11,194 bases of DNA, from positions 1 to 11,194 of the forward strand of contig JAOULB010000033.1 in NCBI GenBank assembly GCA_029882235.1, given 5' to 3'. Positions 1 to 5,547 of this stretch are shown here, piece after piece. Numbering within the stretch: position 1 is the stretch's first letter; each line of letters opens with the position of its first letter. This DNA comes from Gammaproteobacteria bacterium (GTDB lineage Bacteria > Pseudomonadota > Gammaproteobacteria > UBA6429 > Thiohalophilaceae). The position numbers and the translations under genes were made by a program. The notes under the pieces are model-generated. The model saw only the letters and a program-made list of their open reading frames with translations, ran no database searches and was not told where the DNA came from.

Positions 1-186
1 AGCCATAGGTCTTGAACTGGCGTCTTCGATTACACCATCGTCATTAACCTTGATCTGAAGACGCATCACATCACCACAGGCAGGTGCTCCGACCATGCCA
101 GTTCCGACATGAGTATCGTCTTTATCCATGTTGCCGACGTTGCGAGGATTCTCGTAATGATCAATAACTTTGTCACTGTATGCCAT
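1..186 (-). CDS. iscU: Fe-S cluster scaffold protein IscU, N-terminal part with apparent frameshift (runs off left edge)
   Basis: IscU is the cytoplasmic scaffold on which [2Fe-2S] clusters are built with sulfur delivered by IscS. The gene starts at an ATG at 186-184, preceded by a GAGG ribosome binding site. The first 56 codons read as canonical IscU: the opening MAYSDKVIDHYENPRNVG and the GMVGAPACGDVM motif holding Cys37, the first cluster ligand, and Asp39. After codon 56 (VIEDA) the frame gives SSRPMA, but the neighbouring frame gives FKTYG, which is exactly what the family has next. One base is therefore missing around positions 17-21, for example a C from a GCC-CAG context. This may be a sequencing or assembly error near an edge, or a real mutation. 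The rest of the gene, including the other two cysteine ligands, lies outside the window. It follows iscS by 46 bases in the isc operon. Family identity is certain; integrity is not. Confidence 0.93.
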   Translation of the reverse strand, partial: MAYSDKVIDHYENPRNVGNMDKDDTHVGTGMVGAPACGDVMRLQIKVNDDGVIEDASSRPMA

Positions 187-201
187 GATTTCTTACCTCT
201 A

Positions 202-217
202 AATAACTGCTGTTATT
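202..217 (-). other. Small inverted repeat in the iscS-iscU gap
   Basis: AATAAC, a four-base spacer and GTTATT form a perfect 6-bp inverted repeat just upstream of the iscU ribosome binding site (RBS at about 194-198). It is AT-rich and so weak. It lacks a T tract and does not look like a terminator. It could modestly affect iscU translation or be chance. Confidence 0.3.
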
Positions 218-232
218 ATCTCTCAAATGGCC

Positions 233-1447
233 CTAGTGTGCAGCCCATTCAATGGAATTCAAATCAATTCCATCTTTGAACATTTCCCACAGGGGCGATA
301 ATTCACGTAACTTGCCAATATTTTGATGAATTTTTTCAATTGCGAAATCTATTTCTTCTTCAGTGGTGAAACGGCCAATCGAAAACCGCAGCGAGCTATG
401 CGCCAGTTCATCACTACGTCCTAGAGCACGCAGCACATAGGATGGTTCCAGACTCGATGATGTACAGGCCGAGCCCGAAGAAACCGCGAGTTCCTTCAGC
501 GCCATAATCAGCGATTCACCTTCGACAAAATTAAAACTCACGTTCAGGTTATGCGGAACACGGTGTTCCATATCACCATTGACATAAGTCTCTTCAATAT
601 CTTTCACGCCATTCAGCAGGCGGTCGCGCAACATACGAATGCGTTCATTCTCTGATGCCATTTCTTCTTTGGCAATGCGGAAGGCCTCGCCCATACCGAC
701 AATCTGATGTACCGCCAGTGTGCCAGAACGCATGCCACGCTCATGACCGCCACCATGCATCTGAGCTTCCAGACGTACGCGCGGCTTACGGCGTACATAC
801 AGCGCACCAATACCTTTGGGGCCGTAGACTTTATGGGCAGAAAAAGACATCAGATCAACTTTTATATCTTCCAGATCGATGGGTACCTTACCCGCACTTT
901 GTGCTGCATCGACATGGAATAGAATTTTACGTGCACGGGTTAATTCACCAATGGCCTTGATGTCCTGAATCACACCAATTTCATTATTCACGTGCATGAT
1001 AGAAACCAGTATTGTGTCATCACGCATGGCGGCTTCGAGCTTGGCCAGGTCAATCAAACCACTCGCTTCAGGTTCCAGATAAGTCACTTCAAAACCTTCA
1101 CGCTCAAGCTGACGACAGGTGTCAAGTACAGCCTTGTGTTCAGTTTTACAGGTGATGATGTGTTTGCCTTTCTTATGATAAAAATGGGCAACACCTTTAA
1201 TGGCAAGATTATCTGACTCGGTTGCGCCTGAGGTAAATACAATTTCCTTTGGATCGGCATTGATCAGACTGGCAATATTGGCACGAGCTTCAACAACAGC
1301 ATTATCTGCATCCCAGCCAAAAGCGTGCGAACGCGATGCCGGATTGCCAAAATTACCTTCATTAGTAAGGTACTGACACATTTTGTCGGCGACCCGTTTA
1401 TCGACGGGTGTAGTCGCTGAATAATCAAAATAAATCGGCGTCTTCAT
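233..1447 (-). CDS. iscS: Cysteine desulfurase IscS
   Basis: IscS is a PLP-dependent homodimeric cytoplasmic enzyme that converts cysteine to alanine. It passes the persulfide sulfur to IscU, to tRNA thiolation factors and to other acceptors. The 404-residue length equals that of the E. coli enzyme. Visible landmarks are the N-terminal [13 protein letters not shown], the cofactor-contacting TSGATESDN (72-80), Lys206 in [10 protein letters not shown] (PLP Schiff base), Cys328 in [10 protein letters not shown] (the persulfide-carrying loop) and the conserved C-terminus [19 protein letters not shown], which in this family contacts partners such as IscU. No catalytic residue is missing. It is the second gene of the iscRSU operon, 97 bases after iscR and 46 before iscU. 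Expression should follow the IscR-controlled promoter upstream of iscR. The start ATG has a nearby AGG, and the gap before it holds structured RNA. Confidence 0.98.
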   Translation of the reverse strand: MKTPIYFDYSATTPVDKRVADKMCQYLTNEGNFGNPASRSHAFGWDADNAVVEARANIASLINADPKEIVFTSGATESDNLAIKGVAHFYHKKGKHIITCKTEHKAVLDTCRQLEREGFEVTYLEPEASGLIDLAKLEAAMRDDTILVSIMHVNNEIGVIQDIKAIGELTRARKILFHVDAAQSAGKVPIDLEDIKVDLMSFSAHKVYGPKGIGALYVRRKPRVRLEAQMHGGGHERGMRSGTLAVHQIVGMGEAFRIAKEEMASENERIRMLRDRLLNGVKDIEETYVNGDMEHRVPHNLNVSFNFVEGESLIMALKELAVSSGSACTSSSLEPSYVLRALGRSDELAHSSLRFSIGRFTTEEEIDFAIEKIHQNIGKLRELSPLWEMFKDGIDLNSIEWAAH

Positions 1448-1475
1448 TACCTGTTAATACTCCAGAAAATTTCCA

Positions 1476-1511
1476 TTAATCAAGCTGATTAACCAGTTCG
1501 GATAATCAGCT
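1476..1511 (-). promoter_or_regulatory. Two mutually exclusive hairpins between iscR and iscS
   Basis: In the minus-strand transcript, arm A (1511-1503, AGCUGAUUA) is perfectly complementary over 9 bases to arm B (1491-1483, UAAUCAGCU), with an 11-base loop that can add two more C-G pairs. Arm B, taken as 1492-1486 (UUAAUCA), also pairs perfectly over 7 bases with arm C (1482-1476, UGAUUAA) around a 3-base loop. Because B is shared, only one hairpin can form at a time. The structure sits about 30 bases before the iscS start. In E. coli, structured RNA in the iscR-iscS gap protects iscR mRNA when the downstream part is degraded after RyhB pairing. A similar role here is inference. Confidence 0.5.
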
Positions 1512-1544
1512 ATTATATAAATCGATTTGTTGAACACGGGCTTG

Positions 1545-2033
1545 TTATGAATTAACAGCCTTCTCACTGGAAGAGAATTCAACTTCTTTAGCTTCAGACT
1601 TCATTTCCTGACGTTTGGCCACTTCACGCACACCATCACGTGCAACCAGATTACCCAGGCTGATGCCACACAGGAAGTCATGAATCTGAGCACTTAGTTC
1701 AGTCCACAGTTCATGGGTCAGGCACTGCTCATCACCCTGACAATTGGCCAGTCCACCACAACGAGTGGTTTCAACTTTTTCATCAACGGCCGTGATGACA
1801 TCAGCAACTGCGATATCATTTGCCGCACGGCTTAATCGATATCCGCCACCAGGACCACGGGTACTATCAACGAGTCCCTGCTTACGCAGACGCGAGAACA
1901 GTTGCTCAAGATAAGAAAGCGAAATGCCCTGTCGCTGAGAGATATCAGCCAGAGTGATTGGGCCCTGATCATAGTGCAATGCCAGATCAAGCATCGCTGT
2001 TACCGCGTAGCGGCCTTTTGTCGTTAATCTCAT
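1545..2033 (-). CDS. iscR: Rrf2-family Fe-S transcriptional regulator IscR
   Basis: IscR binds a [2Fe-2S] cluster and represses the isc operon when cluster supply is adequate. Apo-IscR controls other genes, such as suf, in relatives. The 162-residue product begins [18 protein letters not shown], the Rrf2 winged-helix start. Its recognition region is [19 protein letters not shown] (37-55), followed by the wing [11 protein letters not shown]. The cluster ligands Cys92, Cys98, Cys104 and His107 are all present, at the same numbers as in E. coli. The C-terminal tail (about 140-162) is charged and probably disordered. It is the first gene of the isc operon, 107 bases downstream of cysE, with its own promoter and IscR operator in that gap. 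This implies classic negative autoregulation. Confidence 0.98.
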   Translation of the reverse strand: MRLTTKGRYAVTAMLDLALHYDQGPITLADISQRQGISLSYLEQLFSRLRKQGLVDSTRGPGGGYRLSRAANDIAVADVITAVDEKVETTRCGGLANCQGDEQCLTHELWTELSAQIHDFLCGISLGNLVARDGVREVAKRQEMKSEAKEVEFSSSEKAVNS

Positions 2034-2081
2034 TGTCTTGTCCTGCCAGTTTTAGTAAGCTCACGCCCACAGTTATTTGAT

Positions 2082-2109
2082 AGTATACATAACTGAGTAA
2101 AACAGTCAA
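2082..2109 (-). promoter_or_regulatory. iscR (isc operon) sigma-70 promoter
   Basis: Read on the minus strand, TTGACT (2109-2104) and TATACT (2087-2082) are separated by 16 bases. This is a good sigma-70 promoter pointing at iscR about 50 bases away. The -35 element and spacer lie inside the IscR operator, as expected for a repressed promoter. Confidence 0.75.
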
Positions 2110-2113
2110 GTAT
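2089..2113 (-). promoter_or_regulatory. IscR type-1 operator
   Basis: On the minus strand the 25-base segment begins ATACTTGACT, has an A/T-rich centre, and ends CTCAGTTAT. Against the published type-1 consensus as I recall it (ATASYYGACTRWWW then YAGTCRRSTAT), I count 23 of 25 positions matching. It covers the -35 hexamer and reaches to two bases from the -10, so holo-IscR would block RNA polymerase. E. coli has two such sites at its iscR promoter; I see only one clear site here. Confidence 0.75.
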
Positions 2114-2140
2114 TTCTCTTCCCCAACATTCCTCACCAAA

Positions 2141-2938
2141 TTAGTCGGCTGATTCAGTATCCGATTTAGGTTTTTCGCCCTTTTCACGGATATTTATCTC
2201 GCAGGGTCCAAGATCAGGCAGGTCAACAACGGGGACTTCCATGCCCAGCTTTTTCAGGGCCTGGCACATATCCTCCATGTGGTTATCCATAACATGCACA
2301 TGGTCTAGCAGTCGATCTATCGCATTAGCAACCGGGTCAGGCATATCCTGACTAGTGCCGTAGGCATCAAAACCAATCTTATTGGCAAATGCCTTACGTC
2401 TTTTGTGTGTTTCTGGATCGATCTCAGGGCTGGACACAATTCGACCAGGGATGCCGACTACCGTCGCTTCTTCGGGGACATCCTTCACCACCACAGCATT
2501 AGAACCAATTCTCGCGCCCTCACCAATAGTGATGGGCCCAAGCACTTTTGCGCCAGCCCCCACAACGACATCATCTTCCAGTGTGGGGTGGCGTTTGCCT
2601 TTGTCCCAGGTGGTGCCACCCAGAGTCACACCATGATAGAGCGTAACGTTATCGCCAATTTCGGCGGTTTCACCAATGACGACGCCCATACCATGATCAA
2701 TAAAGAAGCGTCTTCCGATAATGGCCCCCGGATGAATCTCGATACCGGTCAGCCAACGCGAAAACATGCCCGTGACGCGTGCCAGCCATTTCAGACCATG
2801 GGTCCAGTACCAGTGGGCAATGCGATGCAGAATCACAGCATGAACACCCGGATACGTTGTCAGTACTTCAAAACTGTTACGCGCGGCCGGGTCGCGTTCG
2901 AACACGCATTTAATATCTTCTCGAATTCGTCCAAACAT
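2141..2938 (-). CDS. cysE: Serine O-acetyltransferase CysE
   Basis: CysE transfers acetyl from acetyl-CoA to L-serine, giving O-acetylserine, the committed step of cysteine synthesis. The 265-residue protein has a short N-terminal helical region (to about 65) and then left-handed beta-helix hexapeptide repeats (about 66-165). Asp81-His82 in [17 protein letters not shown] and His117 in KRHP correspond to the catalytic Asp/His and second active-site His of the family. HGVTLGGTT and GAGAKVLG are further signatures. The N-terminus is shorter than in E. coli CysE, as in the Pseudomonas and Bacillus-like type. The C-terminal tail (about 170-265) is long, charged and partly helical; in this family the C-terminus mediates cysteine feedback and binding to the synthase. 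The ATG lies 7 bases after the trmJ stop, so the two are co-transcribed. Its place beside iscRSU makes sense, because cysteine is the IscS substrate. Confidence 0.96.
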   Translation of the reverse strand: MFGRIREDIKCVFERDPAARNSFEVLTTYPGVHAVILHRIAHWYWTHGLKWLARVTGMFSRWLTGIEIHPGAIIGRRFFIDHGMGVVIGETAEIGDNVTLYHGVTLGGTTWDKGKRHPTLEDDVVVGAGAKVLGPITIGEGARIGSNAVVVKDVPEEATVVGIPGRIVSSPEIDPETHKRRKAFANKIGFDAYGTSQDMPDPVANAIDRLLDHVHVMDNHMEDMCQALKKLGMEVPVVDLPDLGPCEINIREKGEKPKSDTESAD

Positions 2939-2945
2939 TAATCAA

Positions 2946-3716
2946 TCATGCCTTATCAGTGTTCACCGGTTTTTCTTTATTAGCCTTCTCTGCTGCGGTC
3001 AGAATACCACGCAGGATATTAACTTCCATCTTATCAAGTCCGGCGCGATTAAACAGCCGACGAAGACGTCGCATTAACTGACGCGGGTTATCTGGATCAT
3101 GAAACCCCAGTGCTGTTAATGCAGACTCAAAATGACCATAAAGGCCCTCCACTTCATCTGATGTGGCGCGGGGATGATCATAGAAATCGGGCATGCGTTT
3201 TTCCTCTTCACCTTGCAGGAAGGACAGCATATTGATCTCATAGCAAAGTACCTGCACCGCAGCAGCAATATTCAGAGAACTATATTCTGGATTGGCTGGG
3301 ATATTCACCAGCGCATTACAACGTTCCATTTCTTCATTCGTGAGCCCTCGATCCTCACGACCAAATACCAGTGCAACCTGATCATTCTCGGCAATCTCGG
3401 CCAGCTGCGAGACACACTCGCGTGGATCAATAATCGGCCAGGGGATGGATCGCAGGCGCGCACTGGCACCGACCACGTGTACACACTCGGCCACGGCTTC
3501 ATCGAGGCTATCGACGATTTTGATATTCGCCAGCACATCACGCGCACTGGCCGCCATCGCCTTGGACTTGCCCTCTGGGTCGGGAAAGTTCTGGGGTCGA
3601 ACCAGATAGAGCTGATCCAGACACATATTCTTCATGGCGCGGCAAACCGAGCCGATATTACCGGGGTGACTGGTTTCGACCAGTACGATACGGATGTTTT
3701 CAAATTTTACGGCCAT
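2946..3716 (-). CDS. trmJ: tRNA (cytidine/uridine-32-2'-O)-methyltransferase TrmJ
   Basis: TrmJ is a SPOUT-fold SAM-dependent enzyme that 2'-O-methylates the first nucleotide of the anticodon loop (position 32) in certain tRNAs. The 256-residue protein has the three SPOUT signatures in order: VETSHPGNIGSVCRAMKN (13-30), LVFGREDRGLTNEEM (116-130) and IPANPEYSSLNIAAAVQV (139-156). The last contributes the trefoil-knot cofactor site. The C-terminal helical extension ending RLFNRAGLDKMEVNILRGIL is typical of TrmJ and distinguishes it from TrmL and TrmH. It is the first gene of trmJ-cysE and diverges from suhB across 130 bases. The ATG at 3716-3714 has only a weak purine-rich upstream region, so translation may be modest. 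I could not find a convincing promoter for it. Confidence 0.95.
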   Translation of the reverse strand: MAVKFENIRIVLVETSHPGNIGSVCRAMKNMCLDQLYLVRPQNFPDPEGKSKAMAASARDVLANIKIVDSLDEAVAECVHVVGASARLRSIPWPIIDPRECVSQLAEIAENDQVALVFGREDRGLTNEEMERCNALVNIPANPEYSSLNIAAAVQVLCYEINMLSFLQGEEEKRMPDFYDHPRATSDEVEGLYGHFESALTALGFHDPDNPRQLMRRLRRLFNRAGLDKMEVNILRGILTAAEKANKEKPVNTDKA

Positions 3717-3755
3717 ATTAATTTCTAACTATTTTCGATATTTCAGGAGGCGCAT

Positions 3756-3836
3756 ATGATACATGGAAATTGCAGTCGCCACGTCATTGTGTGTGCTGTT
3801 AGAATACGCCCGCTTTACCGATCTTTAACAAACTGA
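3756..3836 (+). CDS. Possible 26-residue leader peptide upstream of suhB
   Basis: A perfect AGGAGG at 3745-3750 is followed, five bases later, by an ATG opening a 26-codon frame. The peptide starts MIHGNCSRHVIVC, ends RIRPLYRSLTN, and is rather basic. Its TGA stop (3834-3836) overlaps the suhB ribosome binding site and lies 10 bases before the suhB start, a geometry that would suit translational coupling. Against this, the best suhB promoter -10 (3800-3805) lies inside the frame. Transcripts from there would not carry the start codon. It is real only if a transcript begins upstream of about 3740. No homology is known to me. Confidence 0.25.
   Translation: MIHGNCSRHVIVCAVRIRPLYRSLTN
3797..3805 (+). 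promoter_or_regulatory. Candidate extended -10 promoter of suhB
   Basis: TGTTAGAAT is an extended -10 element (TGn plus TAGAAT). No good -35 lies at normal spacing. Initiation would fall near 3812, giving a leader of about 35 bases that begins just before boxA. This is a prediction from motif matching only. Confidence 0.4.
3819..3830 (+). promoter_or_regulatory. boxA-like element in the suhB leader
   Basis: CGATCTTTAACA matches the boxA consensus YGCTCTTTAACA at 11 of 12 positions. boxA RNA is bound by NusB-NusE in the Nus antitermination complex, of which SuhB is itself a subunit. In E. coli, a boxA in the suhB leader lets the complex repress suhB translation and promote early termination. 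Here the element ends four bases before the ribosome binding site GAAGGA (3835-3840). Bound proteins could plausibly block the ribosome. Confidence 0.75.
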
Positions 3837-3846
3837 AGGAACTATC

Positions 3847-4644
3847 GTGCACCCAATGCTGAATATTGCTATTCGTGCAGCGCGCAGTGCGGGCGATATT
3901 ATTGCCCGTAACAGTGACCGCATTGATACACTAAATATAACGAGCAAAGCTGAAAATGATTTTGTCAGCGAAGTTGATCAGAATGCTGAGCAGGAGATCA
4001 TCTATATCCTCAAGAAGGCCTTTCCTGATCATGCCATCCTGGCCGAAGAAAGCGGCGATCATGAAGGTAATGAATATCAGTGGATCATCGACCCACTCGA
4101 TGGCACCACCAATTTCCTGCACGGTTTCCCTCAGTTTGCCGTCTCCATTGCCCTGAAACATAAAGGCCGTCTCGATCAGGCGGTGATTTATGATCCCATG
4201 CGACAGGAACTGTTTACCGCCAGTCGTGGTAAGGGAGCCCATCTCAATGGCAAACGCATGCGCGTCAGTAAATGCAACGGCCTCAAAGGTGCCCTGCTCG
4301 GTACCGGCATCCCCTACAAAGCCGATTTTCCCTACATTGATGAGTACCTGGCCATGATGAAGGCCCTGCTACCCGGTTCTGCAGGCATTCGTCGTCCTGG
4401 CTCTGCTGCGCTGGACCTGGCCTATGTTGCAGCCGGTCGCATCGATGGCTTCTGGGAATTCGGTCTGAATGTCTGGGATATGGCTGCTGGCGTGCTGCTT
4501 ATCGAAGAGGCCGGTGGCCTGGTCAGTGACCTGAATGGCGGCTTCACCCACCTCGAAAGTGGCAATATCGTTGCTGCCAACCCTAAAACCTTCAAGGCCA
4601 TGCTGCAGACCATCAAACCCCATTTGCCGGAAGAATACCGCTAG
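3847..4644 (+). CDS. suhB: SuhB, inositol-1-monophosphatase family / Nus complex subunit
   Basis: SuhB is a Mg-dependent inositol monophosphatase-fold protein. In enterobacteria its main role is as a component of the NusA/B/E/G antitermination complex on rRNA operons, independent of phosphatase activity. The 265-residue protein carries the family metal ligands Glu67 (LAEESG), Asp82 and Asp85 (WIIDPLDGTTNF) and Asp211 (NVWDMAAG), so phosphatase activity is probably retained. It starts with GTG at 3847; GAAGGA lies six bases upstream, and the MHPMLNIAIRAAR start aligns with the family. It diverges from trmJ. The leader holds a boxA at 3819-3830, consistent with the autoregulation known in E. 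coli. Downstream are two unnamed small genes on the same strand. Family identity is very sure; the rRNA role is inferred from relatives and from the boxA. Confidence 0.96.
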   Translation: MHPMLNIAIRAARSAGDIIARNSDRIDTLNITSKAENDFVSEVDQNAEQEIIYILKKAFPDHAILAEESGDHEGNEYQWIIDPLDGTTNFLHGFPQFAVSIALKHKGRLDQAVIYDPMRQELFTASRGKGAHLNGKRMRVSKCNGLKGALLGTGIPYKADFPYIDEYLAMMKALLPGSAGIRRPGSAALDLAYVAAGRIDGFWEFGLNVWDMAAGVLLIEEAGGLVSDLNGGFTHLESGNIVAANPKTFKAMLQTIKPHLPEEYR

Positions 4645-4682
4645 CTCATTCAAGATCAGGCCCGACTGGACGCTAGTTTTTT
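4641..4682 (+). terminator. Weak terminator-like element after suhB
   Basis: CTAGC at the suhB stop (4641-4645) can pair with GCTAG (4672-4676), which is followed directly by six T residues (4677-4682). The stem is only 5 bp and the loop 26 bases, so efficiency would be low. Partial readthrough into the next small gene is likely. Confidence 0.25.
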
Positions 4683-4705
4683 CGAAGTCGTACAGGTTAA
4701 TGAGC

Positions 4706-4969
4706 ATGAAGAAGTACACCAAAATACCCGTTAAAGGGAACAAGGCACTCGAGGTGACCATGCAGGACGTGATGGAAGGACTGGAGGATTCTGCCAGTTA
4801 TTTCGCATTTCGTTCCAGCCCGGACACGCTGGAAGTGCTTTCTATTGAGCCCCCCAAAGGCGATCCCGTGGCGGAGCGTGCGCCTCTGGCGACGGTTTAT
4901 GCCGTTCCCCAGCGCCGTAGTGTCGATATTGTTGATTACCTGATCAACCGGGAACACAACGCCAGCTAA
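4706..4969 (+). CDS. Hypothetical 87-residue protein between suhB and secF
   Basis: I do not recognise this protein. It is small and soluble, with no cysteine, signal peptide or membrane segment. It begins MKKYTKIPVKGNKALEVTMQ, has a short helical stretch VMEGLEDSASYFAF, and ends with the probable helix RRSVDIVDYLINREH. A proline-rich link (SIEPPKGDP) lies in the middle. I chose the ATG at 4706 because an AGG lies nine bases upstream. An in-frame ATG at 4700 would add two residues but lies too close to the AGG. An open frame also extends further upstream into suhB, but that part is probably spurious. It lies 61 bases after suhB on the same strand. It is probably real, since codon use resembles its neighbours and it fills the gap with a ribosome site, but its function is unknown. 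Confidence 0.65.
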   Translation: MKKYTKIPVKGNKALEVTMQDVMEGLEDSASYFAFRSSPDTLEVLSIEPPKGDPVAERAPLATVYAVPQRRSVDIVDYLINREHNAS

Positions 4970-5019
4970 TTAAAATGGCCCGCAACGGTGCCAATTTGTG
5001 TCCCCGCCCCATCGCCTGT

Positions 5020-5049
5020 TTGACCTTTACGCACCTTCCATGCTATTTA
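5020..5049 (+). promoter_or_regulatory. Candidate sigma-70 promoter for the 119-residue membrane protein gene
   Basis: TTGACC (5020-5025) and TATTTA (5044-5049) are 18 bases apart. The -10 is preceded by TGC, making an extended -10. Transcription would start near 5056, about 50 bases before the GTG start. The rest of the 4970-5104 gap holds nothing else I can identify. Confidence 0.5.
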
Positions 5050-5104
5050 TTCTCCAGATAACCACAAAAATCACACCGACAATGACTCGGGTTTTGGAGG
5101 AGAT

Positions 5105-5464
5105 GTGAAAAGAAAATTAATGGCCGCGTTGGCCCCACCCCTCGCTGTTTGCCAGTACGGTTGTGCTGGTTGTTGTGCTGCCCCCATCGGTGTGTTCTGG
5201 GTTACCGGCATTATTGGCATTATTTATGGCTTTATGGGCGGCCCTACTGGACTGGAGCAAATCAGCTGGACCACGAGTTTACTGGGACTGGGGCTTTGGA
5301 TTATCGCTGCCGTCTGGGCCGAGACCACGATTCGCGGGGTTGAGGCCGATCAGGAAGACCCCAACTGCAAAACTAAGAACAGCTCCATCTGCCGCATTGT
5401 AAAACCTGCCCTCGATGAAGCCGATCCACTGGATGAAGTGAAAAAAATCCAGCAATCAGGCTAA
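5105..5464 (+). CDS. Cysteine-rich two-helix membrane protein of unknown function
   Basis: The 119-residue protein has a short basic N-terminus (MKRK) and then a cysteine cluster, AVCQYGCAGCCAAP, with Cys16, Cys20, Cys23 and Cys24. Two hydrophobic segments follow (about 27-47 and 57-72), then a charged soluble tail with two more cysteines (Cys88, Cys96). The tight cluster at the mouth of a membrane helix suggests metal, thiol or redox chemistry, but I know of no named family and assign no function. The GTG at 5105 is chosen because GGAGG lies four bases upstream. An ATG at 5103 opens only an immediate stop (ATGTGA), and the in-frame ATG at 5120 is too far from the ribosome site. It has a likely promoter of its own and a strong terminator just after it, so it can be a single-gene unit. 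It lies between suhB and the convergent secF. Confidence 0.85.
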   Translation: MKRKLMAALAPPLAVCQYGCAGCCAAPIGVFWVTGIIGIIYGFMGGPTGLEQISWTTSLLGLGLWIIAAVWAETTIRGVEADQEDPNCKTKNSSICRIVKPALDEADPLDEVKKIQQSG

Positions 5465-5491
5465 ATCAGAACTCTCTATCAGACAAAATGC

Positions 5492-5520
5492 AAAATGCCC
5501 GCAGATGCGGGCATTTTTTT
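5492..5520 (+). terminator. Strong intrinsic terminator, possibly bidirectional
   Basis: AAAATGCCCGC (5492-5502), a four-base loop AGAT, and GCGGGCATTTT (5507-5517) form a perfect 11-bp hairpin, followed by a T run to 5520. It ends transcription of the small membrane protein gene. In the other direction it lies 28 bases past the secF stop with four U residues, so it may also end the queA-secF operon. Confidence 0.92.
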
Positions 5521-5547
5521 ATGTTTTCGAATCAAATAACAGCATGT

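Noticed and set aside
1512..1517. TATAAT on the minus strand as an internal iscS promoter
   Set aside because: The hexamer is perfect, but no -35 lies at usable spacing and there is no TGn extension. It is AT-rich spacer and overlaps the base of a hairpin.
1987..2187. 66-residue minus-strand frame across the iscR promoter
   Set aside because: It crosses the IscR operator and overlaps the ends of cysE and iscR in other frames. It shows no domain.
2405..2941. 178-residue frame on the plus strand
   Set aside because: It is opposite cysE and arises from the hexapeptide-repeat codons. It has no independent support.
3174..3728. 184-residue frame on the plus strand
   Set aside because: It lies entirely opposite trmJ, whose SPOUT motifs are unmistakable. 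The frame is a shadow with no ribosome site or recognisable domain.
4369..4761. 130-residue minus-strand frame
   Set aside because: It is antisense to suhB and the start of the next small gene. Composition is that of a shadow frame.
5105..5152. Lipoprotein signal at the start of the cysteine-rich membrane protein (LAVC)
   Set aside because: The position before Cys16 is valine, not the small residue required by the lipobox, the hydrophobic core is short and holds two prolines, and the cysteine is one of a cluster.
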